Shown here piece by piece: positions 41,765 through 50,449 of a stretch of 63,204 nucleotides of DNA. Source of the DNA: Hungatella sp. (GTDB lineage Bacteria; Bacillota; Clostridia; Lachnospirales; Lachnospiraceae); the NCBI GenBank assembly GCA_022792815.1, contig JAAWBS010000029.1, positions 1 to 63,204 on the forward strand, given 5' to 3'. The notes under the pieces were generated by a model that saw only the letters and a list, made by a program, of their open reading frames with translations, did no database searches and had not been told where the DNA came from. Position numbers and translations under genes: made by a program. How positions within the stretch are numbered: the stretch's first letter is position 1; every line of letters begins with the position of its first letter.

Positions 41765-42583
41765 CTACAGCACATCGGAGAAGTGGGGGCGGAGGCGTTT
41801 GAATACTTTTAGGGCTATGAGGAACAGGCAGGCTGTGGTGGCCCAGAAGTAGAGGGTCAGGGTGGGGCGCTGCCAGAACCAGTTGCCGAGGACGAAACTG
41901 TCCCGGTAGCCGACTATGATGTAGTAGACGGGGTTCAGCTTTATGATGCGGCAGAGAAGGGGGTAGATGCTTCTGTCGGCAAACTGCTCCTCCTGCCACA
42001 TGATTGGCACCAGCCACATGCCAAACTGAAGGCAGATGCCTACGATCTGGGCCATATCTTTGAAGAATACCTGGACGGCACTGGTGAAATATACGATGGC
42101 CAGGGCGTGTACGGTCAGGGCAAAGGTGTAGTAGACGGTCTGAATCCAGCTTAGTCTTGGCGGCCAGCCAAAGCACAGATAGAGAGCTGTCATGATAAAG
42201 AGAAAAATCACATGGACCATGAGGCAGGACAGCATCTTGATCACCGGCAGGATCTCTACCCGGAATACTACCTTCTTTACCAGGTAACTGTACTCAGAGA
42301 GGCAGTTGGTCCCCGCGTTTAAGGTCTCGCTGAAATAGAACCAGGGGACGATGCCGGGAACCAGCCACAGCACATAGGGCACCCCTTCTATGGGGTTGGT
42401 GTTGCGGAACCCGATTCCGAACACAAAATAATAGATCGCCACCGTGACCACCGGCTGCACGAACATCCACAGGATGCCAAAATAGGATCCTACAAACCGC
42501 TTTCGAAAATCGGCTTTTGCAAGATCCGCGATCAGTCTCCGCTTCTTTATCACATCCCTTGCCAGGGACATCACGTAATCCAT
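41765..42583 (-). CDS. Polysaccharide ABC transporter permease (Wzm/TagG type)
   Basis: A 272-aa ABC-2 type permease with six transmembrane segments. N-terminal RDVIKKRRLIADLAKADFRKRFVGSYFGILWMFVQPVVT is the typical amphipathic start (position ~8-46), and LNPVYYIIVGYRDSF is near the last helices. It exports undecaprenyl-linked polysaccharide with the Wzt-type ATPase encoded downstream. The stop of rfbC is 12 bases upstream. Confidence 0.93.
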   Translation of the reverse strand: MDYVMSLARDVIKKRRLIADLAKADFRKRFVGSYFGILWMFVQPVVTVAIYYFVFGIGFRNTNPIEGVPYVLWLVPGIVPWFYFSETLNAGTNCLSEYSYLVKKVVFRVEILPVIKMLSCLMVHVIFLFIMTALYLCFGWPPRLSWIQTVYYTFALTVHALAIVYFTSAVQVFFKDMAQIVGICLQFGMWLVPIMWQEEQFADRSIYPLLCRIIKLNPVYYIIVGYRDSFVLGNWFWQRPTLTLYFWATTACLFLIALKVFKRLRPHFSDVL

Positions 42584-42595
42584 AGGGGCACTTCC

Positions 42596-43159
42596 TTACA
42601 CATTGTGAAATTGGAAAGTCTCTCTGAGTCCTCCCCATTTCTGGTCTTTTTCGGAGATAATCAGGTCCATGTCCTCCGCGATCGGCCACCGGATTCCGAT
42701 CTCCGGATCGTCGTATGCCAGGCCGCCCTCATCGCCCGGGTGATAGAAGTCCGTGCACTTGTAGGCAAACTCCGCCTCGTCGGACAGCACCAAAAATCCG
42801 TGGGCAAATCCTTCCGGGATATAGAACTGCTTCTTGTTCTCCGCCGACAGCTCCACCCCGAACCACTGTCCGTAGGTCTTCGACTCTGCCCGAAGATCCA
42901 CGGCCACATCAAACACGGTTCCTCTTACCACACGCACCAGCTTTCCCTGGGGATAGTGTTTCTGAAAGTGCAGGCCTCGGAGAACTCCCCGGACGGACAT
43001 GGACTGGTTGTCCTGGACAAAATTCAGGGTCAGCCCCGCCTCCTCGAAGTCCTTCTGATTATAAGTCTCCACAAAATATCCTCTCTCATCCCGAAACACA
43101 GTGGGCTCGATGACATAAAGCCCTTCTATCTTACATGGTGTCACAGTGATCTTTCCCAT
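42596..43159 (-). CDS. rfbC: dTDP-4-dehydrorhamnose 3,5-epimerase
   Basis: A 187-aa cupin-fold epimerase, third step of dTDP-L-rhamnose synthesis. The family motifs are plain: FRDERGYFVETYNQKDFEEAG near residue 20, QDNQSMSVRGVLRGLHFQ near residue 48 (catalytic His in GLHFQ) and YIPEGFAHGFLVLSDEAEF near residue 113. rfbA, rfbB and rfbD are not in the window. Its place in the cluster and the rhamnosyltransferase-like GT2 gene suggest that the polysaccharide contains rhamnose. Confidence 0.95.
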   Translation of the reverse strand: MGKITVTPCKIEGLYVIEPTVFRDERGYFVETYNQKDFEEAGLTLNFVQDNQSMSVRGVLRGLHFQKHYPQGKLVRVVRGTVFDVAVDLRAESKTYGQWFGVELSAENKKQFYIPEGFAHGFLVLSDEAEFAYKCTDFYHPGDEGGLAYDDPEIGIRWPIAEDMDLIISEKDQKWGGLRETFQFHNV

Positions 43160-43243
43160 GATCGCTTCTCCCTCTCTCTTTCTCTGTAGTTCCTGTCCCC
43201 TGCCCGTCTCCTCGGAGACAACGTTTTTGCTGTCCCGGCCCTC

Positions 43244-44908
43244 CTACAGCCTGATACACACGGTGGCGTAAAGCCGCACAAGCACATAACCGTTGGCGCA
43301 GCACATCAGATACAATATACTACGGTTTCCATTCTTTGTCAAAACTATCGTGTCATTTTTGAGGGCCATGAGAAGGACCGGCAGAAAGGGCAGAAAATAC
43401 CTTCCCTGGACTCCGCTGATGACCGCCGAACTCAGCGCGGTCCAGGCGATCAGCATGGAGAACATGGCTCCAAAGGCGCAACCACCGCACAGCACCCCGA
43501 TCCAGATCCGGTTTCCCGCAGACATCCTCTGTGATTCCCCGGGCTTTTTCATGGCCAGACACAGAAGGCAGACGGTAAACAGCACCACTGCCCCGTAAGG
43601 CACATCCAGAATCTCATCCAGATTGCCCAGATAACCGCCGATCATGGTTCGGTGATAGACCTCCAGCTGCCACAGCAGGGTCTGATAGAAAATCTTCGCC
43701 GTCTCATAAGGGTGATGGAGAACGTAGCTGAAACTGTAAGCCGCCTCCTCCCCCCACGGCACACTGCTCTCGGTCTCTGCGGCATAGGCGGCGATGGTCC
43801 CCGCGTTTACCGCGGCCATGGACACCGCCCAGGCCCCGGCCACCGCAAGAGCGGCCAGCCCCCAGCCCTTCACTCCCCCGAATTTCCTGACGGGAATCAG
43901 GAGACACAGCCCCATAAAGACCCCGTAGATCATCTTACAGGGACCTGCCGCCGCCATGATCACCGCCAGCACCGCCACATCCTGCAGCGTCACCCGCTCC
44001 TTCTCAAAGGCCAGGTCCAGACACACCGCTGTCAGATAGAACATGGAGCCCATGATCAGCACATCATAGGACATGGATGCCGACAGATGGAGGGTCATGG
44101 GAAGCAGGGCCACGCCGAACAGCACCTCTTTCCCAAAAGGCAGCCGCCTCATGGCCAGCCATGTCATCCCTACAAAAAACAGCAGATTGCACACCCGCCC
44201 CAGAAATACCAGGCCTACGGCATTGAGGTGAAGAAGTCTCGCAGCCGCGATCCCGATGGCCTGGGGCACATAGGCTATGGGAGTGGTGACCACCGGAGGC
44301 TGAACCGACACCACCGGCTCATCCGCTTCCATGGGTCTCCCCCCATCGGGAAGTATTCTCCCGGTAATCCCCTGTTCCCGCAGGGTCCGGTAGGTCTCCT
44401 CGGCGAGAACCCCTCCCAGGATCCGCGCCGTCTCTGTATCATCCGAGGAGGCCCGGGCATAACCGTCCTCCCCCGTCTCATACCTATAGATCCCGTCCAC
44501 GTCCTCCAGCCACATATCCTGAGCCCGCACCAGCACATGGCCGGTGGCCGAGTTGGACGGCTGCCCCAGGATCCGGCTTGACAGCTGATAGGCGCTGATA
44601 TAGTGGCTGACCTCATCGGGGGCTGAGAGAGGCGGCAGCACCGCCATGTACAGTATCCCCAGACACAGCCCCGCCGCCGCGTAGAGAGATTCCAGAGGGA
44701 TCTGCCGCCCCTTCCCCTCCCCTTTCCTCAAAGCATATCCAAAGATCCCCAGACCGCCGAGAACCGACGCCCCAAGCCACAGATACCGGCCCCTAAGCCA
44801 TCCGTCCCCGGTGGCCGAAGCCCCGGCCCTCACATCCAGAAAATGCCACCCAAAGAGAACAGCCACGGTTACCATCCCCCACAGCCATATCTTAGAGTTC
44901 CTCTTCAT
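43244..44908 (-). CDS. DUF2142 polytopic membrane protein
   Basis: A 554-aa membrane protein with about 12 transmembrane segments. The family motif PPLSAPDEVSHYISAYQL is near residue 95, in an extracytoplasmic loop; an Asp-Glu there is typical of GT-C glycosyltransferases. DUF2142 members occur in surface-polysaccharide clusters and may transfer a lipid-linked sugar outside, but this is not proven. ATG 44908 (GAGGAG 7 bases before) is preferred to 44923 and overlaps the DUF2304 gene by 17 bases. Confidence 0.85.
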   Translation of the reverse strand: MKRNSKIWLWGMVTVAVLFGWHFLDVRAGASATGDGWLRGRYLWLGASVLGGLGIFGYALRKGEGKGRQIPLESLYAAAGLCLGILYMAVLPPLSAPDEVSHYISAYQLSSRILGQPSNSATGHVLVRAQDMWLEDVDGIYRYETGEDGYARASSDDTETARILGGVLAEETYRTLREQGITGRILPDGGRPMEADEPVVSVQPPVVTTPIAYVPQAIGIAAARLLHLNAVGLVFLGRVCNLLFFVGMTWLAMRRLPFGKEVLFGVALLPMTLHLSASMSYDVLIMGSMFYLTAVCLDLAFEKERVTLQDVAVLAVIMAAAGPCKMIYGVFMGLCLLIPVRKFGGVKGWGLAALAVAGAWAVSMAAVNAGTIAAYAAETESSVPWGEEAAYSFSYVLHHPYETAKIFYQTLLWQLEVYHRTMIGGYLGNLDEILDVPYGAVVLFTVCLLCLAMKKPGESQRMSAGNRIWIGVLCGGCAFGAMFSMLIAWTALSSAVISGVQGRYFLPFLPVLLMALKNDTIVLTKNGNRSILYLMCCANGYVLVRLYATVCIRL

Positions 44909-45239
44909 GTTTTTTCTCCTCAAGAGCCATCTGCTGCACCAGCTCCTTAATCTTCGTCTCCAGCTGAGAGATCTGAATGGTCATATGGAACACCTTGACG
45001 ATCAGCAGAAAAATAGCCACCAAAAACAAAAAATTGGCCGTAGAATAAATCCCCAGCAGCCGGGCGCAGAAGTCCGCGGCCGCCGGGACGATGCTGTACA
45101 CCACCAAAACCATGGCCAGGACGATCCAGAAGATGGCGCTCTCGATCTGTACCTTAGACTGCCGAATCTTCCTCATCATCTGAAGAAACGTCCCCACCGA
45201 CACCAGAATCAGCGCTGCCCGAAGGGTCATCGTCATCAT
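44892..45239 (-). CDS. DUF2304 small membrane protein
   Basis: A 115-aa protein with three transmembrane segments and a charged C-terminal helix (IQISQLETKIKELVQQMALEEKK region, likely coiled coil). DUF2304 genes sit beside GT2 (dolichol-phosphate-mannose-synthase-like) genes in many Gram-positive polysaccharide clusters and may help membrane docking. The ATGATGA at 45234-45240 overlaps the stop of the upstream GT2 gene, so translation is coupled. The start may be 45239 or 45236. Confidence 0.85.
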   Translation of the reverse strand: MMTMTLRAALILVSVGTFLQMMRKIRQSKVQIESAIFWIVLAMVLVVYSIVPAAADFCARLLGIYSTANFLFLVAIFLLIVKVFHMTIQISQLETKIKELVQQMALEEKKHEEEL

Positions 45240-46198
45240 ATCTGCTCCCTCCACCTTCTCTCCCAGTATTCCCTGTTCATGGTACACTTTAAAATCACGG
45301 GTTTTGGAAGTCTCCTATATAGCTTTCCCAAACGATACCCCAAATATTTACCTCCGCTGCCGGCGATGAGCCTGGGTATCTGCCCGGCCTGTCCGCTCTG
45401 AACCAGCCACCGGCCCACCTTTCCCACCATGCGGATCCCCTCCCCCTCCGAGGGCACACCCCCAAAGACCTCCGGGTGATCCGCCTGAGACACTGCCAGG
45501 TCAAAATTCCGCCGAAACTGCTGCACAAGAGTCATATTGTGAGAGTGCGTCACCTTGGCCTTCGGCTCATAGGCGACGGCATACCCGCCCTTAATCACCC
45601 CCGCCGCATAGATCATATCCTCATTAAAAATGGCCTGGGAAATAAATCCCCCCATCTCATCAAACACCTTCCTCCGATATCCGCAGCAGGAATTGGAGGC
45701 AAAAAAAGTCCTGATCCCCAGCTCCGGCAGATCTCTCAGGGTCTTCACTCTCCCCTCCCCCGGATAATTAAACCTCCTGATCAGCCGTTCCACAGGCCTG
45801 CAGTCCCTGTCCGGAAGCTGTCTGGCATAAGCCATGGCCACCGTCTCCCCGCCAGGCCCCTTCCCTCCCAAGGCTCTCACCAGGTTCTCCACCAGATACC
45901 GATCCCGGGGCAGGGCGTCATCCGTCATAAAAATCATCACCTGGGCGTCCGAGTACCCCGCCGCCAGGTTCCTGGTCCCACCATGATCAAACTCCTCCTT
46001 CGTCACATGGTGCACCTCAACTCTTCCCCCTCCGCCAAACCTCTCCTCATCCCAAAACTCCTCCCCCGTATTCACCACAATCACCTGGTTTATCCCATAG
46101 CTCTGTCTCCAAAGCCTCTCAAGAAGCCTCTCAAACCGCTCTCCCGGCCGATACACCGGAATCAGCACATCCACCTCAGGCTCCCACAATCCGCCCAT
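45236..46198 (-). CDS. GT2 glycosyltransferase, rhamnosyltransferase-like
   Basis: A 320-aa GT-A enzyme. N-terminal VDVLIPVYRPGERF, the FDHGGTRNLA motif typical of rhamnosyltransferases (~70-79), MTDDALP as the DxD-like site (~91-97), and FNEDMIYAAG as the acceptor-side ED (~191-200). It is cytoplasmic or membrane-associated and fits the rhamnose implied by rfbC. The start has GGAGGG before it. Confidence 0.9.
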   Translation of the reverse strand: MGGLWEPEVDVLIPVYRPGERFERLLERLWRQSYGINQVIVVNTGEEFWDEERFGGGGRVEVHHVTKEEFDHGGTRNLAAGYSDAQVMIFMTDDALPRDRYLVENLVRALGGKGPGGETVAMAYARQLPDRDCRPVERLIRRFNYPGEGRVKTLRDLPELGIRTFFASNSCCGYRRKVFDEMGGFISQAIFNEDMIYAAGVIKGGYAVAYEPKAKVTHSHNMTLVQQFRRNFDLAVSQADHPEVFGGVPSEGEGIRMVGKVGRWLVQSGQAGQIPRLIAGSGGKYLGYRLGKLYRRLPKPVILKCTMNREYWERRWREQI

Positions 46199-46234
46199 AC
46201 AATTCCCTCCTTCCGTCCGTCATCATAAACCCTC

Positions 46235-47536
46235 TCATCTTCTGCCGCCCCTCGCTGACCGAATCCCTCCCCAGGTTCCCACGGCAAAAGCCGCAGCCAT
46301 CACTGCCATCAGAATCAGATAAGCCCCCGCAGCCCCCATGATCCCCTCTCTCCTCACCAGAGCCGGTGCCAGAACTGCCGCCAGCAGGGCAAGGGCGGCA
46401 TAGATCCCAAAGATGGCCTTCTGCCGTCTCATGATCACAAGGGCATAGTAGTGAAGGTTCAGAAACCCGTAGCAGACTCCGCCTATGATGATCAGGACAA
46501 AGGGGATATGATAGCGGGTAAGGCTTCCCTCGTAGCCGCTGCCCAGCACCTGTTCCAGCACCCACAGAACCGGCTGTCCCAGACCCGCCGCCAGCACCAC
46601 CGCCAGGAGGCCCAATGCCCCGATGATACGGGAAATCCCCAGAAGCCTTCCTGCAAACTCCCGGACCTGCCCCCTGTTCCATCTCCCGGTCAGATCGGTG
46701 AGAACCGGGCGGATGACGAAACCGGCCGCCAGATTGATCACAGAGGTAGGCATGAAAATGATATTGAAATATCCGGAGGCTTTGTCATCCATACAGGTAT
46801 CGATGGCATATTTTGCCGCGGAAAAAATATAGAAGTCCAAAAAGACGGACACGAATAACAGCAGCGTCTGTGCTGTCAGAGGCCTTATACGGCCCTTGTC
46901 CCAGCTAAAGTCCACCCCCGGAAGGCGCTCTGCCACCAGGATATCAAACAGGAGAATCCCCCCTGCCTGAGCCGCCACCCCTGCAACGCAGGCCCAGATC
47001 AGGCTTTTGCTCCGCAAAAGAGCGGCCAGAAAGGTCCCCACCGACAGGATGGTCCGAAAGGTGTTGGACTTTCCCGTCAGGTGCAGATGTCCCCTTCTCT
47101 GAAATTCCGACTCGTACACATCCGCGAACCCGTCTGCCGTCTTCCAGCACACCAAAAGAAAGATCACCGCCGCCTTGTAGGGCGTATAGCCGGACACCAT
47201 AAGGTATCCTGCCCCCGCCGCCGCTGCCAGAAGGCAGGTGGCGTACCGGTGATGCAGGTAATCCCCAAACCGGTATTCCTCCGCCCCGTCGGTGATCTGA
47301 AAGGGGCGGATCCCGAAATATGCCAGGATAAACATCTGCTGGCCAAAGGTGCTGTAGCCGAAGGCAAAGATGCCGCCCTCGTCCTCCCCCGCCAGTCCCA
47401 TGACCAGAAAGGACAGCACCATGCTGGCAAAGGCATAGCAGAAACTTCCCGCCATGTTCCAGAGGATATTCTGTTTTTCCCTGTCGGGTCCGGTCCTCAT
47501 GAGAAGGCCGGTCCACCGCTTCGTCATCGCCCTCAT
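46235..47536 (-). CDS. Polysaccharide flippase-like membrane protein (MOP superfamily)
   Basis: A 433-aa protein with about 12 transmembrane segments, related to Wzx-type oligosaccharide flippases (KQNILWNMAGSFCYAFASMVLSFLVMG at the start). It is less canonical than the second flippase of the cluster and may belong to a divergent branch. The start may be 47536 or 47527; the former has GGAGG at a longish spacing. It should move a lipid-linked unit across the membrane. Confidence 0.82.
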   Translation of the reverse strand: MRAMTKRWTGLLMRTGPDREKQNILWNMAGSFCYAFASMVLSFLVMGLAGEDEGGIFAFGYSTFGQQMFILAYFGIRPFQITDGAEEYRFGDYLHHRYATCLLAAAAGAGYLMVSGYTPYKAAVIFLLVCWKTADGFADVYESEFQRRGHLHLTGKSNTFRTILSVGTFLAALLRSKSLIWACVAGVAAQAGGILLFDILVAERLPGVDFSWDKGRIRPLTAQTLLLFVSVFLDFYIFSAAKYAIDTCMDDKASGYFNIIFMPTSVINLAAGFVIRPVLTDLTGRWNRGQVREFAGRLLGISRIIGALGLLAVVLAAGLGQPVLWVLEQVLGSGYEGSLTRYHIPFVLIIIGGVCYGFLNLHYYALVIMRRQKAIFGIYAALALLAAVLAPALVRREGIMGAAGAYLILMAVMAAAFAVGTWGGIRSARGGRR

Positions 47537-47595
47537 CCCGTCTGCGCCTCCTCTCCTCGTCCGCCTTCCTTCTGCGTCCTGTCAAGACTTGTCCG

Positions 47596-48285
47596 TCACC
47601 GTTTTCTGAAGTTCTGGATCAGAAGGATGGAGAGCAGCATCCGCGCCATGTACCTGGCCGCCACCCCGGGCTTCAGATAGCTCTCCCCCCCGGTTCGCTC
47701 CATGATCTCCACCGGCACCTCCGCTACCTTTGCCCCCTGCTTTAAGAGATAGGAGACCGTGTCCGGCTCCGGGCCGTAGTTTAAGTTCAGCGCAAACTCC
47801 CGGATCATGTCCCGGCCGAACATCCGCATCCCCGAGGTGGGGTCCTTTAACCGGACCCCGGTGGTCAGAAAAATGGCCCCGGCGATGAGACGGCTTCCGA
47901 TCATCCTGGGAGAAAAATCCTTTTTCCCTGAGACAAACCGGCTTCCTATGACGATCTCGTACCCTTCCTCCATCTTTCGCCGCATACTGTCGATATACTC
48001 CGGCCGGTGCTGCCCGTCGCCGTCAAACTGGACCGCATAGGCGTAGCCCTTCTGCCAGGCATACTTCATCCCGGCCTGAAAACACCCTGCCAGCCCCAGA
48101 TTGACGGAGAGGTCCAAAAGGTTGTATCCCTTTTCCCTGCAGATGGCGCCGGTCCTGTCCCTCGATCCGTCGTTGACCACCAGATAGTCCAATTCCGGAT
48201 AATCCCGGACCAGCTCCTCCACCACGGCCTCGATATTCGCTTCCTCGTTGTAAGCCGGTATCACCACCAGCACCTTTTCCCTCAT
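47596..48285 (-). CDS. GT2 glycosyltransferase, polyprenyl-phosphate-sugar synthase (DPM1) type
   Basis: A 229-aa cytoplasmic enzyme with VLVVIPAYNEEANI at the start, VVNDGSRDRT (~36-45), QFDGDGQH as DxD (~92-99) and YGPEPDTVSYLL near 180. It probably charges undecaprenyl phosphate with one sugar, which a GT-C enzyme such as the DUF2142 protein could use outside. ATG 48285 is set by AGGAG 8 bases before it. Confidence 0.9.
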   Translation of the reverse strand: MREKVLVVIPAYNEEANIEAVVEELVRDYPELDYLVVNDGSRDRTGAICREKGYNLLDLSVNLGLAGCFQAGMKYAWQKGYAYAVQFDGDGQHRPEYIDSMRRKMEEGYEIVIGSRFVSGKKDFSPRMIGSRLIAGAIFLTTGVRLKDPTSGMRMFGRDMIREFALNLNYGPEPDTVSYLLKQGAKVAEVPVEIMERTGGESYLKPGVAARYMARMLLSILLIQNFRKR

Positions 48286-48317
48286 AATATCCGCTCCTGC
48301 TTTCCCGGTTTCACCCC

Positions 48318-49436
48318 TCATCCCCTGCCTGCCTCCCGGATCACCTGGCAGACCTCATCCACCACCTCTGTCGGAAGCTCCGGATAGAGGGGAAGAGTCA
48401 GGACCTGCCCGGAGATCCTGGCAGCCACCGGCGTCTCCTCCTTCCGATATCGATCCCGATAGCAGGCATAGTCATTGATACAGGGATAAAAATATTTCCT
48501 CACATGGATATTATGTTCCTTTAAGACCTGAAAAATCTCGTCTCTTGTGGCCCCGTACCCGTCAAAAACCACTGGCATGTAGGCATAATTATAGCGCACT
48601 CTGGGATTCTCCCGGCACAGCCGGATGCCCTCGATGCCGTCCAACCGGCTGCGGTAGCGCATCACCAGAGATCTCCGCCTCCCGATGGCCTCCTCTACAT
48701 ACCGCAGATTGCACAGCCCCATGGCGGCCTGAAACTCGTTCATCTTGCCGTTGGCCCCCACATGCTCCACGCTCTCATAGCCTGTGATGCCGAAATTTTT
48801 CAGCTGGTACAGCCGCTCCTCTAGCTTCGGGTCCCGAAAAGTCACCGCGCCTCCCTCGATGCTGTTGAACACCTTGGTGGCGTGGAAGCTGAACATGGAG
48901 GCATCCCCCCACCGGCCCACTCCTTTCCCGTCCAGCTCCTCCCCGAATGTGTGGGCGGCATCATAGATCACCTTCAGGCCGTGGCTTTCGGCGATCGTTT
49001 CGATTCTCTCCACATCGCACAGGTTGCCGTAGACATGGACCGGCACGATGGCGCAGGTCCTGTCCGTGATCAGATCCTCCAGCATGTCCACGTCTAAGGT
49101 GTAGTCCTCCGGGTTGATGTCGCAGAATACCGGCGTCAGCCCGTTTCTCACGATGGCGTGGGCGGTGGAGGAAAAGCTGAACGGGGTGGTGATCACCTCC
49201 CCCTCCAGCTCCATAGCCTGGATCGCCAGCTCCAGGGCCATATGGCCGTTGACAAACAGCTCCAGATTGGGAGCCATAAGGTAACTCTTCAGCTGTCTCT
49301 TAAACTCCTCGTGGTAAGTGCCCATGTTGGTCAGCCATGCGCTGTCCCAGATAGGCTTTAGCATCTCCACATACTCTTCCAGAGGCGGCAGAAGGGACCT
49401 GGTCACCAGGATAGGGTCTTCTCGTTTCTCGCTCAT
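48318..49436 (-). CDS. DegT/DnrJ/EryC1/StrS sugar aminotransferase
   Basis: A 372-aa PLP-dependent enzyme that aminates a nucleotide-linked keto sugar. PLP residues are D159 in IYDAAH and Lys188 in FSFHATKVF; SFSSTAHAI (~87-95) is a typical phosphate-side segment. It points to an amino-sugar in the polysaccharide. The adjacent ATP-grasp gene may add an acyl or aminoacyl group to the new amine. Confidence 0.92.
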   Translation of the reverse strand: MSEKREDPILVTRSLLPPLEEYVEMLKPIWDSAWLTNMGTYHEEFKRQLKSYLMAPNLELFVNGHMALELAIQAMELEGEVITTPFSFSSTAHAIVRNGLTPVFCDINPEDYTLDVDMLEDLITDRTCAIVPVHVYGNLCDVERIETIAESHGLKVIYDAAHTFGEELDGKGVGRWGDASMFSFHATKVFNSIEGGAVTFRDPKLEERLYQLKNFGITGYESVEHVGANGKMNEFQAAMGLCNLRYVEEAIGRRRSLVMRYRSRLDGIEGIRLCRENPRVRYNYAYMPVVFDGYGATRDEIFQVLKEHNIHVRKYFYPCINDYACYRDRYRKEETPVAARISGQVLTLPLYPELPTEVVDEVCQVIREAGRG

Positions 49437-49449
49437 CTGTCCGCCTCCT

Positions 49450-50448
49450 CTACATCACATGCTCTTCATATCTTCTGGCAATGTACTGCTCCAGGATCTC
49501 CCCTGCAGGCTCCAACTCCCTCCCGCGAAAGCAGCCCAGATGATTCCTCACCATGTCATAGCCTGCCATACAGGAAAATGCCACTCCGCCGGAAAATCTC
49601 GCGTTGCACTCCAGAAAGTACCACGCAAGCCCTCCGTCTTCTTCCTCATGCTCGATAAATTCAAAATTGACACACCCGCAGATCCCCACTGCCCGGGCCA
49701 TGGCCTCGCACTGCGCCTCCAGCTGGTGGCTTCGGAACACATAGACCGAGACCCCCGCTCCGTTGTGGGTCCTGATAAGCTCCCGCCTGGGGACACACAC
49801 CACCTGGTCCGTGTGGGGATTCCTCACCGTGTCCACCGTGACAATGCGCCCGGATATGTGAGGCTGAACCAGATATCGGTCCGCTGTCTTGCAGGACAGC
49901 TCCACCGCCAGCTCCATCTCCTTGGGGCTGCCCACTATGCGCAGCCCCTGGCTGCTCCTGCCGTCCACCGGCTTTAACACCAGCGGATAGGCAAGATCCC
50001 CATAGCCGGAGGCCGCCTCACACTCCGCCACCTCCGAAAGCTTCCTTCCCGGAATGGGGTGACAGATCCCCTTTGGAGTCAGAAATTTCTCCATCTTCTC
50101 CTTATCCCTGCACAGGGCCACAGCCTGGCGGCCGGAGATACACAGCACTGCCCCCAGTTCTCTCTCGGCATCCTCCCAGCCCTGAAACACATCGATCTCC
50201 GCGTCTGTCAGCGGCAGAAGGTAGTCCACCGACTCCCTCCGGCACAGCTGGGTCAGAAACCTCTTATAGTTGTCCCGGTCCGTGGCGTAGGGGGCCTGAT
50301 AAAACACGTCCGTCTCCTTTGAATTTACCACCCATTTCTCCGGGTAGATATCACACCCGATGACCCGAAGCCCTTCCCGCCGGCAGCCGTCGATGACTGC
50401 TCTGGCGGAAAAAGAACCGATGGCCGTCACCAAAATCGTCTCTCCCAT
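49450..50448 (-). CDS. ATP-grasp domain protein
   Basis: A 332-aa ATP-dependent ligase. The N-terminal Rossmann-like part (ILVTAIGSFSARAVIDGCRREG) is followed by the ATP-grasp core: YPLVLKPVDGRSSQGL (~140-155), CVNFEFIEHEE and YFLECNARFSGG with the metal-binding Glu/Asn (~260-290). It resembles CarB-like ligases in surface-polysaccharide clusters. ATG 50448 has AAGGAG 8 bases before it; the frame is open to 50541. The substrate is unknown; a role in modifying the amino-sugar from the neighbouring aminotransferase is inferred. Confidence 0.85.
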   Translation of the reverse strand: MGETILVTAIGSFSARAVIDGCRREGLRVIGCDIYPEKWVVNSKETDVFYQAPYATDRDNYKRFLTQLCRRESVDYLLPLTDAEIDVFQGWEDAERELGAVLCISGRQAVALCRDKEKMEKFLTPKGICHPIPGRKLSEVAECEAASGYGDLAYPLVLKPVDGRSSQGLRIVGSPKEMELAVELSCKTADRYLVQPHISGRIVTVDTVRNPHTDQVVCVPRRELIRTHNGAGVSVYVFRSHQLEAQCEAMARAVGICGCVNFEFIEHEEEDGGLAWYFLECNARFSGGVAFSCMAGYDMVRNHLGCFRGRELEPAGEILEQYIARRYEEHVM

Positions 50449-50449
50449 C

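Noticed and set aside
41604..42176. 190-aa open frame on the minus strand across the palindromic element
   Set aside because: It mostly overlaps the Wzm gene in another frame; the part in the palindrome has no homology pattern and no ribosome binding site.
43206..43219. GTCTCC-TC-GGAGAC palindrome between rfbC and the DUF2142 gene
   Set aside because: Too short and without a T-run to be a terminator; a 2-base loop is sterically poor. It may be chance in GC-rich DNA.
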